In this document: one piece after another, positions 20,967 to 29,822 of the stretch | How the letters are laid out: the number at the start of each line of letters is the position of its first letter | How positions within the stretch are numbered: the first letter of the stretch is position 1 | Source: Rufibacter hautae | Lineage (GTDB): Bacteria; Bacteroidota; Bacteroidia; Cytophagales; Hymenobacteraceae | Length of the DNA stretch: 64,000 nucleotides | Assembly: GCF_008271695.1 (NCBI RefSeq) | Contig: NZ_VKKY01000003.1 | Span: 186,001-250,000, forward strand | Direction: 5' to 3' | Made by a program: the position numbers and the translations under genes | The notes under the pieces: model-generated | Seen by the model: only the letters and a program-made list of their open reading frames with translations | Databases searched by the model: none | Told to the model about the DNA's origin: nothing

Positions 20967-22640
20967 ATGATCAGGAATCTGAATAGAATTTTAACGCTGT
21001 CTGCCTTTGGGGGAGTCCTTTTCGTTTCGGGGGCGTTTTTTGGGAAACAGGCCCAAATGGAGAAGATTACGGTTCCCATGGTGCAGAGCGCCCAGCAACT
21101 GCTCGGCCTCAACTTCAAGCCCGCGCAACTGGATACTGCCCTGGCCGAGTTAACTGATCTCCGGAAAAGCTACGGCCGGTTGAGGGAAGCCAAATTGGAC
21201 AACAGCGTGCCACCGGCCCTTATGTTCAACCCTTTGCCTGTGGGGTTCAAATTTGAGAAAGAGTCAAAGACTTTTAAGGCCTCGGATGCTGGTAAAGTGA
21301 GTTTGCCGGCTAATCAAGAGGAGCTGGCTTTCTATACGGTGCGGGAGTTGGCTGAGCTGGTGCGCACGAAGAAAATTTCCTCAGTGGAACTGACCAGGTT
21401 CTTTTTAGCCCGATTAAAGAAATATGACACCAAACTGCACTGCGTCACCTCACTCACCGAGGAACTGGCCTTGCAGCAGGCTCAGCAAGCCGATGCCGAA
21501 ATTAAGGCCGGCAAGTACAAAGGATTGCTGCACGGCATTCCGTACGGCGTGAAAGATCTGCTGAGCACCAAAGGCTATAAAACCACGTGGGGTTCGGTGC
21601 CCTACAAAGACCAAGTCATAGACGAAGACGCTACCGTAGTGCAGAAACTACGCGAAGCCGGGGCTGTGTTGGTGGCCAAGACTACTTTAGGCGAACTGGC
21701 CATGGGCGATGTGTGGTACGGCGGCAAGACCAGAACTCCCTGGGACCTTAACCGCGGCTCGAGCGGATCCTCCGCGGGATCGGCGTCTGCGGTAGCGGCG
21801 GGTCTGCTTCCGTTCGCCATCGGCACCGAGACGTTGGGTTCTATTGTGTCTCCGTCTACGGCTTGCGGTACCACAGGTCTGAGGCCCACTTACGGACGGG
21901 TGAGCCGCCACGGCGCTATGGCGTTGAGCTGGTCCATGGATAAGATCGGGCCTATTGCCAGATCGGTGGAGGATTGCGCCATCGTGTTCAATGCCATCTA
22001 CGGGCCAGACGGCAAAGACCAATCGGTGTATGAGACGCCGTTCAATTATTCTCCCAGCATCAATGTGAAAAAATTGCGCATCGGCTACCTCAAGAGCGAC
22101 TTCGACAGAGACTACGGGTTCAAAACCCAGGACCAGGCCACGTTAGAGGCTTTAAGGAAAGCCGGTCACGAACTGATCCCTATGGAACTGCCTAAACTGC
22201 CGGTGAATGACTTGGTCATGACCATCTCGGTGGAAGGCGCCGCCGCTTTTGAGCAGATTACCCTTAACGGGAAAGTAGACCAGATGGTGAACCAAGACCG
22301 AAACGCCTGGCCCAACACATTTCGGAGTGCTCGGTTTATCCCGGCGGTGGAGTACCTGCAGGCGCAACGGGTACGCTACCAACTAATCCAAGAGATGGAC
22401 AAGCTCATGCAGAAAGTAGACGTGTACGTGTCTCCGTCCCTCGGCGGAAGCAACCTAGTGGTAACCAACCTCACGGGCCATCCTTGCGTGGTGATCCCTA
22501 ACGGTTTCACAAACCAAAACCGGCCAACCACCATCACGTTCATCGGGAAACTTTTTGGCGAGGCAGAGCTGCTGGCCTTTGTGAAAGCATATCAGGATAA
22601 AACAGATTTCCACAAGAAGCATCCTTCCATCGCTCTTTAA
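20967..22640 (+). CDS. Exported amidase-signature family hydrolase
   Basis: 557 residues from the ATG at 20967, chosen because it gives an N-terminal signal/anchor. The amidase-signature Ser-cisSer-Lys triad is visible as Lys196 (GIPYGVKDLLS), Ser268 (GSSAGSASAV) and Ser292 (TETLGSIVSP). The enzyme should hydrolyse an amide in the periplasm. It is not GatA: it has an export signal, a N-terminal extension of about 110 residues and no gatB/gatC nearby. A palindromic repeat copy at 21023-21060 is translated in-frame as part of the signal region (VSGAFFGKQAQ). The substrate is unknown. Confidence 0.88.
   Translation: MIRNLNRILTLSAFGGVLFVSGAFFGKQAQMEKITVPMVQSAQQLLGLNFKPAQLDTALAELTDLRKSYGRLREAKLDNSVPPALMFNPLPVGFKFEKESKTFKASDAGKVSLPANQEELAFYTVRELAELVRTKKISSVELTRFFLARLKKYDTKLHCVTSLTEELALQQAQQADAEIKAGKYKGLLHGIPYGVKDLLSTKGYKTTWGSVPYKDQVIDEDATVVQKLREAGAVLVAKTTLGELAMGDVWYGGKTRTPWDLNRGSSGSSAGSASAVAAGLLPFAIGTETLGSIVSPSTACGTTGLRPTYGRVSRHGAMALSWSMDKIGPIARSVEDCAIVFNAIYGPDGKDQSVYETPFNYSPSINVKKLRIGYLKSDFDRDYGFKTQDQATLEALRKAGHELIPMELPKLPVNDLVMTISVEGAAAFEQITLNGKVDQMVNQDRNAWPNTFRSARFIPAVEYLQAQRVRYQLIQEMDKLMQKVDVYVSPSLGGSNLVVTNLTGHPCVVIPNGFTNQNRPTTITFIGKLFGEAELLAFVKAYQDKTDFHKKHPSIAL
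21023..21060. repeat. Dispersed palindromic repeat, copy 4, inside the amidase gene
   Basis: CGTTTCGGGGGCGTTTT, then GGGAAACAGGCCCAAATGG. It is read in-frame as VSGAFFGKQAQM at the end of the export signal. Confidence 0.8.
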
Positions 22641-22676
22641 AGAAATCCGGAACCAAGTTTACTAAGATGCCTCCGG

Positions 22677-22716
22677 CTGTTTTCGCTCTGTTTTGTGAAA
22701 AAGGTAGCAGAAACAG
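22677..22716. repeat. Dispersed palindromic repeat, copy 5
   Basis: 40 bp; CTGTTTTCGCTCTGTTTT, then GAAAAAGG...AGAAACAG. It lies between the amidase and the S9 peptidase genes. Confidence 0.65.
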
Positions 22717-22802
22717 CCTGAGGATAGTTTCTGATTTTGGGAGGTTTTATGCCCCCAGTAAAAACTTCAATTGTAATTCATTTTCCAGAAAACAAGCTGA
22801 AA

Positions 22803-25190
22803 ATGCACACATTCACCAGATCCCTTGTAGTAGGGACCCTAACTTTATTCTCTTTTCTGCAGAGCCAGGCCCAGACCAGGCCTATGCTCACTGTGGATAA
22901 AATCATGCAGGATCCGGCCCAATGGATCGGGACCTCGCCCAGCAATATCTACTGGTCAGACAACGGAAAGCAGGTCTACTTCCAGTGGAACCCCGAGAAA
23001 GCCCGGCGCGACTCGCTGTACACGGTGCAGGCGGGCAGCGAGAAAGTGAGCAAAGTGTCGGCGACGGACCGGAAGAAGCTGTTCACTCCGGGAGGCGTCT
23101 TTAACCAGAAACGCACGATGCGGTTGTACGAGCGCGGCGGCGACCTCTTCTTGATGAACGTCAAGGACGGTAAGCTGCGGCAACTCACCAAGACTGTGGA
23201 GCGCGAATCATCACCGGCGTTTGCCTTTGATGAGCAGGAAATCACCTACGTAAAGGACGGCAATCTCTACGCTTGGAACCTGGCCAGCGGCCAGACCCGG
23301 CAACTCACCGACTTCAGGAAAGGCAGAAAGCCCGTGGATCCCGAACTGGTGAAAGACAAGCAGGACCGTTTTCTGCAGGCGCAGCAAGTGGAGTTATTGC
23401 AGATCATCCAGAAGCGGGAAGAAGAGCGCCGGCAACAACGCCTCGCGCAGAAGGAAACGGCTAGGAATCGGCCTAAGGAAATCTACATCGAGGATAAATC
23501 GGTGGACAATATCATCCTCAGCCCCGATGAGCGGTTCATCTCTTACCGCTTGGTGACCAGACCGGCCAACGGGAAGATTGCGCAGGTGCCCAACTACGTG
23601 ACATCCTCGGGCTACACCGAGGAGATTCCCACCCGTTCCAAGGTAGGCGATGACCAGGCCACGTATGAACTGGGGCTCTATGACACTCGGCTGGATACGA
23701 CCTACCTGGTCTCTTTCAAATCCTTGCCCGGCATCCAGGACAAACCCGGGTACCTCAAAGACCAGAAGCAATCCAAAGCTGATTCTGCGCGGGCTGCTGC
23801 CGAGGTTAGAAAAGTCATGATGTTCGGGCCATATTATTCCCCGGATGGTAAGAAATCGGTGCTGGTGGCCAGATCCCACGACAACAAAGACCGCTGGATC
23901 ATGGCCTTCGACCCGACTACTCGCGCACTAAAAGTGCTGGACCGACTGCATGACGAGGCTTGGATCAACGGCTACGGCTCCGGCGAGATTGGCTGGATGC
24001 CTGACAGCGAGAACGTGTGGTTTGTGTCTGAAGAAAGCGGTTACGCCCACCTGTACACCGTCAACACCACCACGAATAAGAAAACGGCCTTGACCAGCGG
24101 TAAGTTTGAGGTGCTCAACCTGCAGATGTCCCAGGATAAGAAGTATTGGTACCTCACCACAAACCAGGTACACCCGGGAGAGCAGCATTTCTACCGTATG
24201 CCTCTGAAAGGTGGCAAGATGGAGCAGATCACTCGCATGACGGGTGGGCACGAGGTGACCATGTCTCCGGACGAGAAGAACCTGGCCATCCGCTATTCCT
24301 ATTCCAACAAGCCCTGGGAACTGTACCTCATGGAGAACAAGCCCGGCGCCAAGCCGGTGCAGATCACCAAATCAACTACGGCGGAGTTCAACGCCTATCC
24401 TTGGCGCGAGCCGGAGGTGATCACCTTCAAAGCTGCGGACGGAGCCGATGTACATGCCCGGGTGTATAAGCCAGAGAACGCGAGGGCAAGTGGTCCGGCA
24501 GTGATTTTTGTGCACGGCGCAGGATACCTGCAGAATGCCCACAAGTGGTGGAGCACTTACTTCAGAGAATACATGTTCCACAACCTTTTGGTGGACAAAG
24601 GCTATACCGTGCTGGACATTGACTACCGTGGCAGCGCAGGCTACGGCCGTGATTGGCGGACCGGCATCTACCGGCACATGGGCGGGAAAGACCTCAGCGA
24701 CCACGTCGATGGTGCCAAAATGCTGGTAGAGAAATACAAAGTGGACCCTAAGCGCATTGGGATCTACGGCGGTTCTTACGGTGGTTTCATCACGCTCATG
24801 GCCATGTTCACCCAGCCCGATGTTTTTGCCGCTGGCGCCGCCCTGCGGTCCGTGACAGACTGGGCGCACTACAACCACGGCTATACTTCTAACATTCTTA
24901 ACGAGCCGCAGAATGACAGCCTGGCCTATGTGCGTAGTTCACCCATCTACTTCGCCGAAGGCTTGAAAGGTGCCCTGCTTATGTGTCACGGCATGGTAGA
25001 CACCAACGTGCATTTTCAGGACATCGTGCGGTTGTCGCAGCGCCTGATTGAACTGAAGAAAGAGAACTGGGAATTAGCCGTCTACCCGATTGAAGACCAC
25101 GGTTTCGTAGAACCCAGCAGCTGGACGGATGAATACAAACGTATCCTGAAGCTGTTTGAAACCAATTTGAACCCATCGGCCCCTAAATAG
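22803..25190 (+). CDS. S9-family (prolyl oligopeptidase/DPP-IV-like) serine peptidase
   Basis: 795 residues from the ATG at 22803, chosen for its signal peptide (FLQSQAQ). A 66-bp upstream extension is open but not peptide-like. The N-terminal two thirds form a DPP-IV-type beta-propeller (repeats such as SSPAFAFDEQEITYVKDG). The C-terminal alpha/beta-hydrolase domain carries the triad Ser658 (GGSYGGF), Asp733 (HGMVDTNVHF) and His766 (EDHGFVEP). It should cleave dipeptides or short peptides in the periplasm. It follows the exported amidase in the same direction, and both act on amide bonds outside the cytoplasm, but the 162-bp gap suggests separate transcripts. Confidence 0.94.
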   Translation: MHTFTRSLVVGTLTLFSFLQSQAQTRPMLTVDKIMQDPAQWIGTSPSNIYWSDNGKQVYFQWNPEKARRDSLYTVQAGSEKVSKVSATDRKKLFTPGGVFNQKRTMRLYERGGDLFLMNVKDGKLRQLTKTVERESSPAFAFDEQEITYVKDGNLYAWNLASGQTRQLTDFRKGRKPVDPELVKDKQDRFLQAQQVELLQIIQKREEERRQQRLAQKETARNRPKEIYIEDKSVDNIILSPDERFISYRLVTRPANGKIAQVPNYVTSSGYTEEIPTRSKVGDDQATYELGLYDTRLDTTYLVSFKSLPGIQDKPGYLKDQKQSKADSARAAAEVRKVMMFGPYYSPDGKKSVLVARSHDNKDRWIMAFDPTTRALKVLDRLHDEAWINGYGSGEIGWMPDSENVWFVSEESGYAHLYTVNTTTNKKTALTSGKFEVLNLQMSQDKKYWYLTTNQVHPGEQHFYRMPLKGGKMEQITRMTGGHEVTMSPDEKNLAIRYSYSNKPWELYLMENKPGAKPVQITKSTTAEFNAYPWREPEVITFKAADGADVHARVYKPENARASGPAVIFVHGAGYLQNAHKWWSTYFREYMFHNLLVDKGYTVLDIDYRGSAGYGRDWRTGIYRHMGGKDLSDHVDGAKMLVEKYKVDPKRIGIYGGSYGGFITLMAMFTQPDVFAAGAALRSVTDWAHYNHGYTSNILNEPQNDSLAYVRSSPIYFAEGLKGALLMCHGMVDTNVHFQDIVRLSQRLIELKKENWELAVYPIEDHGFVEPSSWTDEYKRILKLFETNLNPSAPK

Positions 25191-25201
25191 TATCTGCTCT
25201 T

Positions 25202-25245
25202 AAAACAGGAAAGCCAGCCTCCTTAGAGACTGGCTTTCCTGTTTT
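25202..25245. terminator. Bidirectional terminator between S9 peptidase and PAP2 genes
   Basis: Perfect 16-bp arms AAAACAGGAAAGCCAG / CTGGCTTTCCTGTTTT with a 12-nt loop, between convergent genes. Confidence 0.92.
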
Positions 25246-25249
25246 ACAG

Positions 25250-25277
25250 GCGTTTTATAGAAAATAGCCTAAAAACG
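25250..25277. repeat. Dispersed palindromic repeat, short form, copy 6
   Basis: 28 bp: GCGTTTTATAGAAAATAGCC then TAAAAACG. It lacks the inner left arm, like the copy at 61688. It contains the stop codon of the PAP2 gene. Confidence 0.6.
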
Positions 25278-26108
25278 TTTAGTAAAGGCTACTCCTTGCA
25301 TGGACTCGCCTAGAAGTCGCTCGGTGGCTGGGACTAATCGCCAACTAGTTTCGCGGCTTCTTTTATGGAGTTCCGGTACCAGAATACCAATGCCCGCCCC
25401 AACGGCGTAGCCCACCAAATTGTCGCTTAGGAAATGCTTGCCGGCTTTCAGCCGCAGATAGCCCACCGTAGCCGGATAAGCCGCTGCCACTCCCCATACT
25501 ACTGGCCTCCATGGAGAATCTGGGTGCAGGTCATGGAAGACCTTGGCAGTGAAAAAAGCCACGCTGGCAGTAGCTGCCGTGTGCCCCGCAAAAAACGAGT
25601 TCTCGGCGTACTTGTGCAGACGTTCCTCCAGCGGGGCATCCGTCGCGTAGACGTTGGGCCTCTTCCGGTTGGTGAGTCCGGCCGTCAGCGCGTACACTCC
25701 TCCGGCCAATGAAACGGTCTCGGCGTAGAGAAAGAAGATGTCTTTGGCCTGCGGGGCTGCTTCTTTATCTGCCAGGAAAAGCAACGGCACAAAGTAGGAG
25801 GTATAGAAGAAGACATCACTGGCGTCTTTGGCTTTCTGGCTGAAATTTCCCGCGGCCCATCGGTCAAACTTGTTCACCTGGCTTTTGTCGATGTTCCTCA
25901 GGTCTTCTTGGGTGAGCTGTCTTTTGTTGCTGAGCAGGAGAGAGCCGGTCACCGACATGGTCACGCCGCCGGCGGTGATGAGCCCGTCGCGGAGCAGGTC
26001 TGTGTGGTATAGGCGTTCCTGGCTCTGGGCCTGCACCGGGCCTGCAGCAAACTGCAGCAGCGCCACAAGTACCAACAGGTACCGGTATGGAAGAAGCAGC
26101 TGGTTCAT
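25269..26108 (-). CDS. PAP2-family phosphatase (membrane/periplasmic), downstream paralogue
   Basis: 279 residues with a signal or first membrane segment ending near VQAQ. PAP2 motifs are visible: NRKRP (motif 1 end), SFFAGHTA (motif 2, His) and LKAGKHFLSDNLVG (motif 3, His/Asp). These enzymes remove phosphate from lipids such as undecaprenyl pyrophosphate, lipid A or phosphatidate on the outer side of the inner membrane. Its start codon overlaps the stop of the upstream paralogue by one base (TGATG), so the two are translationally coupled. The N-terminal TQEDLRNIDKSQVNKFDRWAAG segment is shared with the paralogue. Confidence 0.88.
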   Translation of the reverse strand: MNQLLLPYRYLLVLVALLQFAAGPVQAQSQERLYHTDLLRDGLITAGGVTMSVTGSLLLSNKRQLTQEDLRNIDKSQVNKFDRWAAGNFSQKAKDASDVFFYTSYFVPLLFLADKEAAPQAKDIFFLYAETVSLAGGVYALTAGLTNRKRPNVYATDAPLEERLHKYAENSFFAGHTAATASVAFFTAKVFHDLHPDSPWRPVVWGVAAAYPATVGYLRLKAGKHFLSDNLVGYAVGAGIGILVPELHKRSRETSWRLVPATERLLGESMQGVAFTKRF

Positions 26109-26926
26109 CAGAATTTATATTGAAGGCTTACTCCGTCCAGGTTCTGCCCAAGTACCGGAATCACGCTGGGTGAGATGGAGAGCCCGCTGTTCTTCTTATG
26201 CAGTTGCGGTACCAGAATGCCTACGGCGGCACCCACGCCGTAGCCTACCAGGTTGTCGCTGAGGAAGTGCTTGCCGGCTTCTAGGCGCAGGTAGCCCACT
26301 GCGGCAGGCACGATGGCCGCTCCGGCCCACACAAACGGACGAGCCGGTGAGTCTGGGTTATAGTCATGGAATACCTTAGCGGTGAAGAAAGAGATGGTGG
26401 AAACCGCCGCCGTATGGCCGGCAAAGAACGAATTCTGGGAGTTGGCTCGGGTTAATTCTCCTATCGGTACATCAACCCTGTTTTTACTATAGGTCAATGG
26501 CCGTGCCCTTGGAAAAGCGGCGGAGGCCATGGTGAAAATGGTGCCGGTAACAGCCATGGTTTCAACGTACAATGCCGCCAACTGTCCCGCGTTACCACTT
26601 ATCTCGGGATCAAAAAGCAATAGGGCTGGGGCCGCCAGAGAACCGTAGAGCATCACGTCACTTACCTTCTTGGCGCTGGCGCTATGATTACCCGCCGCGA
26701 AACGGTCAAAGCTGTTAACGTCTGCCTTATTTAAATTTTCAGCTTCTGCCTGGGTGAACGGCTCTTTCTGTTGCATCAGGTACAGGCCTAATCCGCTTAA
26801 ACCCATACCTGCTACAGTAACGGGGGCATCTACCTTGAAAGAGGTTTTGTAAGGTGATTCTGATTGGGCAAAGGTCTGGGTGAACGTGAAAATGCTTATG
26901 ATAAGAGTAAACAGGTTCCTTTTCAT
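26108..26926 (-). CDS. PAP2-family phosphatase (membrane/periplasmic), upstream paralogue
   Basis: 272 residues from the ATG at 26926, chosen because it begins a signal peptide (MKRNLFTLIISIFTFTQTFAQ). The open frame continues to 27124 but passes through a palindromic repeat and is not protein-like. PAP2 motifs are FPRARP (end of motif 1), SFFAGHTAAVS and LEAGKHFLSDNLVG. It is clearly paralogous to the next gene, sharing the same length, N-terminal segment (TQAEAENLNKADVNSFDRFAAG) and C-terminus. This is a recent tandem duplication within one operon. The lipid substrate is unknown. Confidence 0.88.
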   Translation of the reverse strand: MKRNLFTLIISIFTFTQTFAQSESPYKTSFKVDAPVTVAGMGLSGLGLYLMQQKEPFTQAEAENLNKADVNSFDRFAAGNHSASAKKVSDVMLYGSLAAPALLLFDPEISGNAGQLAALYVETMAVTGTIFTMASAAFPRARPLTYSKNRVDVPIGELTRANSQNSFFAGHTAAVSTISFFTAKVFHDYNPDSPARPFVWAGAAIVPAAVGYLRLEAGKHFLSDNLVGYGVGAAVGILVPQLHKKNSGLSISPSVIPVLGQNLDGVSLQYKF

Positions 26927-27030
26927 AGTAGAGGACGATGGAGTGGTTTGGATTATAAGATGTTTCTGAAACGAGAGGAGGTTTAAAAGGTTTCTGTGGC
27001 GGAAACCAAGACATCTAAAGTTGGGGAACT

Positions 27031-27068
27031 CCGTTTTCGGGCTGTTTTCTTTAAACCAGGGCAAAAGC
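27031..27068. repeat. Dispersed palindromic repeat, copy 7
   Basis: CCGTTTTCGGGCTGTTTTC followed by AAACCAGGGCAAAAGC. It lies about 100 bp upstream of the PAP2 start, in the region divergent with metK. Confidence 0.7.
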
Positions 27069-27128
27069 AGAAACTTGAAGAGGAAAAAAGAAAATGGAGG
27101 TAGAACGCCGCATTTACGAAGCAAGGTT

Positions 27129-27158
27129 TTTGCATCTTCGCCAATTAAGCTAAATTTG
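27129..27158 (+). promoter_or_regulatory. Bacteroidota-type promoter of metK
   Basis: TTTG at 27129-27132, an 18-bp spacer and TAAATTTG at 27151-27158. The predicted transcript begins near 27164, directly at the base of the hairpin that follows. Confidence 0.72.
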
Positions 27159-27165
27159 CCTCTTG

Positions 27166-27211
27166 CGGACCAAGTACCGGATGTACTTTGATTACATTTG
27201 GTACGGGTCTG
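27166..27211 (+). promoter_or_regulatory. Long stem-loop in the metK 5' leader
   Basis: Inner 12-bp stem: GTACCGGATGTA (27174-27185) with TACATTTGGTAC (27193-27204), two G-U pairs, 7-nt loop. An outer 6-bp stem CGGACC/GGTCTG lies beyond a small internal loop. It begins at the predicted transcript start and ends about 28 nt before the ATG. It has no T tract, so it is not a simple terminator, and it does not match the SAM-I or SAM-II layouts I know. It could be a cis-regulatory RNA or a palindromic protein-binding site. Confidence 0.6.
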
Positions 27212-27239
27212 TCTTATCTTAGAAACTATACCTTATAGA

Positions 27240-28544
27240 ATGCCTTATCTTTTTACATCTGAGTCGGTATCGGAAGGACATCCGGATAAAGTAGCCGATC
27301 AAATCTCTGACGCTCTGTTAGACGAGTTCCTGAAACAAGATCCACAGTCCAAAGTAGCCTGCGAAACCTTGGTAACTACCGGTCTGGTGGTGCTTAGCGG
27401 CGAGGTGAAATCAGACGCATACGTTGACGTGCAGAAGGTAGCCCGCGAGGTGATCCGTCGCATTGGGTATACCAAGTCAGAGTATAAGTTTGATGCCGAG
27501 GCCTGCGGGGTGATCTCTACCATCCATGAGCAATCCGGCGATATCAACCAGGGCGTGGAGCGCGAGAACCCAGAGGATCAGGGCGCTGGTGATCAGGGCA
27601 TGATGTTCGGGTACGCTACCAGCGAAACCGACAGCTACATGCCGTTGGCCCTTGAGATCTCTCACCTGCTCTTGAAAGAACTGGCTGCTGTGCGGAAGGA
27701 AGGCAAAGAAATGACCTACCTGCGCCCCGATGCCAAGTCTCAGGTGACCATCCGTTACTCAGACAACCACGTGCCGGAGAAGATTGACACCGTGGTGATC
27801 TCTACCCAGCATGATGAGTTTGAAAGCTCAGATGCCAATGACCGAGCTGCCTCTAAACAGGCCGAGGAGAAGATGGTGGCTAAAATCAAAGAAGATGTGC
27901 TGAACATTCTGCTGCCAAGGGTAAAAAGCCATTTGCCACAGCGCACGGCAGACCTGTTCACCGATGACATTACCTACCACATCAATCCAACCGGTAAATT
28001 CGTAATCGGTGGTCCGCACGGTGATACCGGCTTAACGGGCCGTAAGATCATTGTAGATACCTACGGAGGCAAAGGCGCTCACGGCGGAGGAGCGTTCTCA
28101 GGAAAAGACTCTTCCAAAGTAGACCGTTCCGCGGCCTATGCCGCCCGCCACATTGCTAAGAACCTGGTAGCCGCCGGAGTGGCAGACCAAGTATTGGTGC
28201 AGGTTGCCTACGCTATCGGCGTAGCCGAGCCAGTTGGCTTATACGTGACCACTTACGGAACCACCAAAGTGAAAGGCGCCAACGGCGAGGTAATGACCGA
28301 CGGGGAGATCGCCAACAAGGTGAACGAGTTGTTTGAGATGCGTCCTTATGACATCGTACAGCGTTTCGGGCTGCAGAACCCAATCTTCTCAGAAACTGCT
28401 GCTTACGGACACATGGGCCGTGAATCTGGCGTGAAGAGCGTTACCTACCAGGTAAACGGCAAAGCCGAGACGAGAGAGTTCGAGACCTTTACCTGGGAAA
28501 AATTAGACTACGTTGATAAAATCAAAGCTGCCTTCAATCTATAA
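27240..28544 (+). CDS. metK: S-adenosylmethionine synthetase
   Basis: Makes S-adenosylmethionine from methionine and ATP in the cytoplasm. 434 residues from the ATG at 27240, chosen because it gives the canonical start [17 protein letters not shown]. Visible motifs are GHPDK (ATP/metal site), DQGMMFGYA, the [15 protein letters not shown] loop, and [20 protein letters not shown]. It is slightly longer than E. coli MetK, as is usual in Bacteroidota. It stands alone, is preceded by a consensus promoter and hairpin leader, and is followed by a terminator shared with hpf. Confidence 0.98.
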   Translation: MPYLFTSESVSEGHPDKVADQISDALLDEFLKQDPQSKVACETLVTTGLVVLSGEVKSDAYVDVQKVAREVIRRIGYTKSEYKFDAEACGVISTIHEQSGDINQGVERENPEDQGAGDQGMMFGYATSETDSYMPLALEISHLLLKELAAVRKEGKEMTYLRPDAKSQVTIRYSDNHVPEKIDTVVISTQHDEFESSDANDRAASKQAEEKMVAKIKEDVLNILLPRVKSHLPQRTADLFTDDITYHINPTGKFVIGGPHGDTGLTGRKIIVDTYGGKGAHGGGAFSGKDSSKVDRSAAYAARHIAKNLVAAGVADQVLVQVAYAIGVAEPVGLYVTTYGTTKVKGANGEVMTDGEIANKVNELFEMRPYDIVQRFGLQNPIFSETAAYGHMGRESGVKSVTYQVNGKAETREFETFTWEKLDYVDKIKAAFNL

Positions 28545-28548
28545 GATT

Positions 28549-28588
28549 GCGTTTAGCACCTGTTTTAACGAAAAGAGCCCCAAAACGG
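28549..28588. repeat. Dispersed palindromic repeat, copy 8
   Basis: 40 bp: GCGTTTAGCACCTGTTTTAA, then GAAAAGAGCCCCAAAACGG. Its right half doubles as the left arm of the metK/hpf terminator. Confidence 0.7.
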
Positions 28589-28598
28589 GGCTCTTTTT
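28571..28598. terminator. Terminator between metK and hpf
   Basis: AAAAGAGCCCC pairs with GGGGCTCTTTT around AAAAC, followed by more T. It lies between convergent genes and overlaps a palindromic repeat. Confidence 0.88.
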
Positions 28599-28617
28599 AT
28601 TTATAGGATGTCTCTTC

Positions 28618-28917
28618 TTAATGAGTGGCCAATTTGTCTTTGTACCTGATGAGCTGCTTTTTGAGATCTTCTACGGCTTTGTCTGTGGCAGTCTCAAAAG
28701 TACCCGCTTCCTCTGAGCAGTATAGCGTAGCGCCCGGAACGAAGATTTTCACCTCCACTAATTTATTGTCATGTGACTCTGGCTTCTGCACACGCAGAGC
28801 AACTTCGCCACTTACTATTCTGTCAAAAAAGGTATCTAACTTGTCAAGTTTTCTCTGAAGGAAATCTAACAGACTTTGGTCTGCGGTGAAGTGTACAGAT
28901 CGGATTTGCAGTTTCAT
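28618..28917 (-). CDS. hpf: Short ribosome hibernation promoting factor (HPF/RaiA family)
   Basis: 99 residues beginning MKLQIRSVHFTADQSLLDFL, with the beta-alpha-beta-beta-beta-alpha layout of the family (KLDTFFDRI, EVALRV, VEVKIFVPG, ATDKAVEDLKKQL). It binds the 30S subunit in stationary phase and stabilises inactive ribosomes. The short form lacks the dimerisation tail of long HPF. It is the last gene of the rpsU-xerC-hpf cluster, an order that recurs in Bacteroidota, 26 bp after xerC. Confidence 0.92.
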   Translation of the reverse strand: MKLQIRSVHFTADQSLLDFLQRKLDKLDTFFDRIVSGEVALRVQKPESHDNKLVEVKIFVPGATLYCSEEAGTFETATDKAVEDLKKQLIRYKDKLATH

Positions 28918-28943
28918 AGTTTACTTCTTTAGGGTGTTACGAA

Positions 28944-29822
28944 TCAAGCTTTGGGGTGAGCTTTCTCAAAGACGGCTTTGAGCTTCTCAATTGAATTATG
29001 GGTGTAGACCTGCGTGGCCGCCAGGCTGGCGTGTCCCAGCAAGTCTTTGATGGCGCCCAGATCTGCCCCTCGGTTGAGTAGATGGGTAGCAAAAGAGTGA
29101 CGGAGTACGTGCGGACTGTTTTTAATGGCAGTTGACACAGAACTCATGTACTTTTTCACCACCCGGTATACATACTTGGGGTAGAGAGGTGCCTCTTTAT
29201 CCGTAACGAAGAGAAAAGGAGAATTGTTTTTGGGAAAAGTAGCCTTCCGTTCCTGCAAATAAACGGTGAGGGCTTGGACCAGAGAAGGGTTCAGGGGCAA
29301 GATGCGTTCCTTGTTTCCTTTGCCTAATACCTTCAACGTGCTGGAAGAGAGATTGATATCCTCTAGCTTCAGGTTGGTAAGTTCGGCCAGGCGCATGCCC
29401 GTGCCATAGAGCAATTCCAGGATGAGTTTTTCCCGCTGGCCTTTAAAATCAGTTGAGAATTCGCTGTGGTCCAGCAATTGGGTAAAGGCATCCTCGGGAA
29501 TGAAGGCCGGGAGCTTTTTGGCCAATTTAGGGGCTTTGATGCGAACCGTTGGATTCACCTCAAGTACTCCGCGTTGTACCAGGAACCTGAAAAAGGAGCG
29601 CAGAGAGGCAACTTTACGGTGAATGGTGCGGCTGTCCAGTTCCTTCTGGACCAAGGTCACCACCCAGGACCTGATGATAGCGTGGTCTGCCGCCTGAATG
29701 TCCTCCAGGTCATATACCTCCTGCAGGTACTCTTTGAACTGCTGAAGATCTGTCTGGTACGAGGTGATGGTATGCGGGCTGAAGCGCTTCTCGTACTGGA
29801 GGTACTTAAAAAATAATTCCAT
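28944..29822 (-). CDS. xerC: Tyrosine recombinase XerC-like
   Basis: 292 residues, normal for XerC/D. The N-terminal SAM-like core-binding domain (about 1-90) is followed by the catalytic domain with Arg144 (GTGMRLAEL), Lys168 (LGKGNKER), His238 and Arg241 (HVLRH), His264 (LGHASLAAT) and Tyr273 (VYTH). It should resolve chromosome dimers at dif with XerD. Its position between rpsU and hpf is typical of Bacteroidota, which supports XerC over an integrase. The ATG sits inside a long hairpin that could control translation. No dif-like site is obvious here. Confidence 0.93.
   Translation of the reverse strand: MELFFKYLQYEKRFSPHTITSYQTDLQQFKEYLQEVYDLEDIQAADHAIIRSWVVTLVQKELDSRTIHRKVASLRSFFRFLVQRGVLEVNPTVRIKAPKLAKKLPAFIPEDAFTQLLDHSEFSTDFKGQREKLILELLYGTGMRLAELTNLKLEDINLSSSTLKVLGKGNKERILPLNPSLVQALTVYLQERKATFPKNNSPFLFVTDKEAPLYPKYVYRVVKKYMSSVSTAIKNSPHVLRHSFATHLLNRGADLGAIKDLLGHASLAATQVYTHNSIEKLKAVFEKAHPKA

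Noticed and set aside
22667..22900. 77-codon frame between the amidase and the S9 peptidase
   Set aside because: Runs through a palindromic repeat and overlaps the peptidase start in another frame.
26927..27124. N-terminal extension of the upstream PAP2 gene
   Set aside because: Contains repeat copy 7 and lies before a clear signal-peptide start.
27160..27239. SAM-I or SAM-II riboswitch before metK
   Set aside because: The stem-loop is a single long hairpin, without the four-way junction of SAM-I or the short pseudoknot of SAM-II as I know them; reported as an unclassified leader hairpin.
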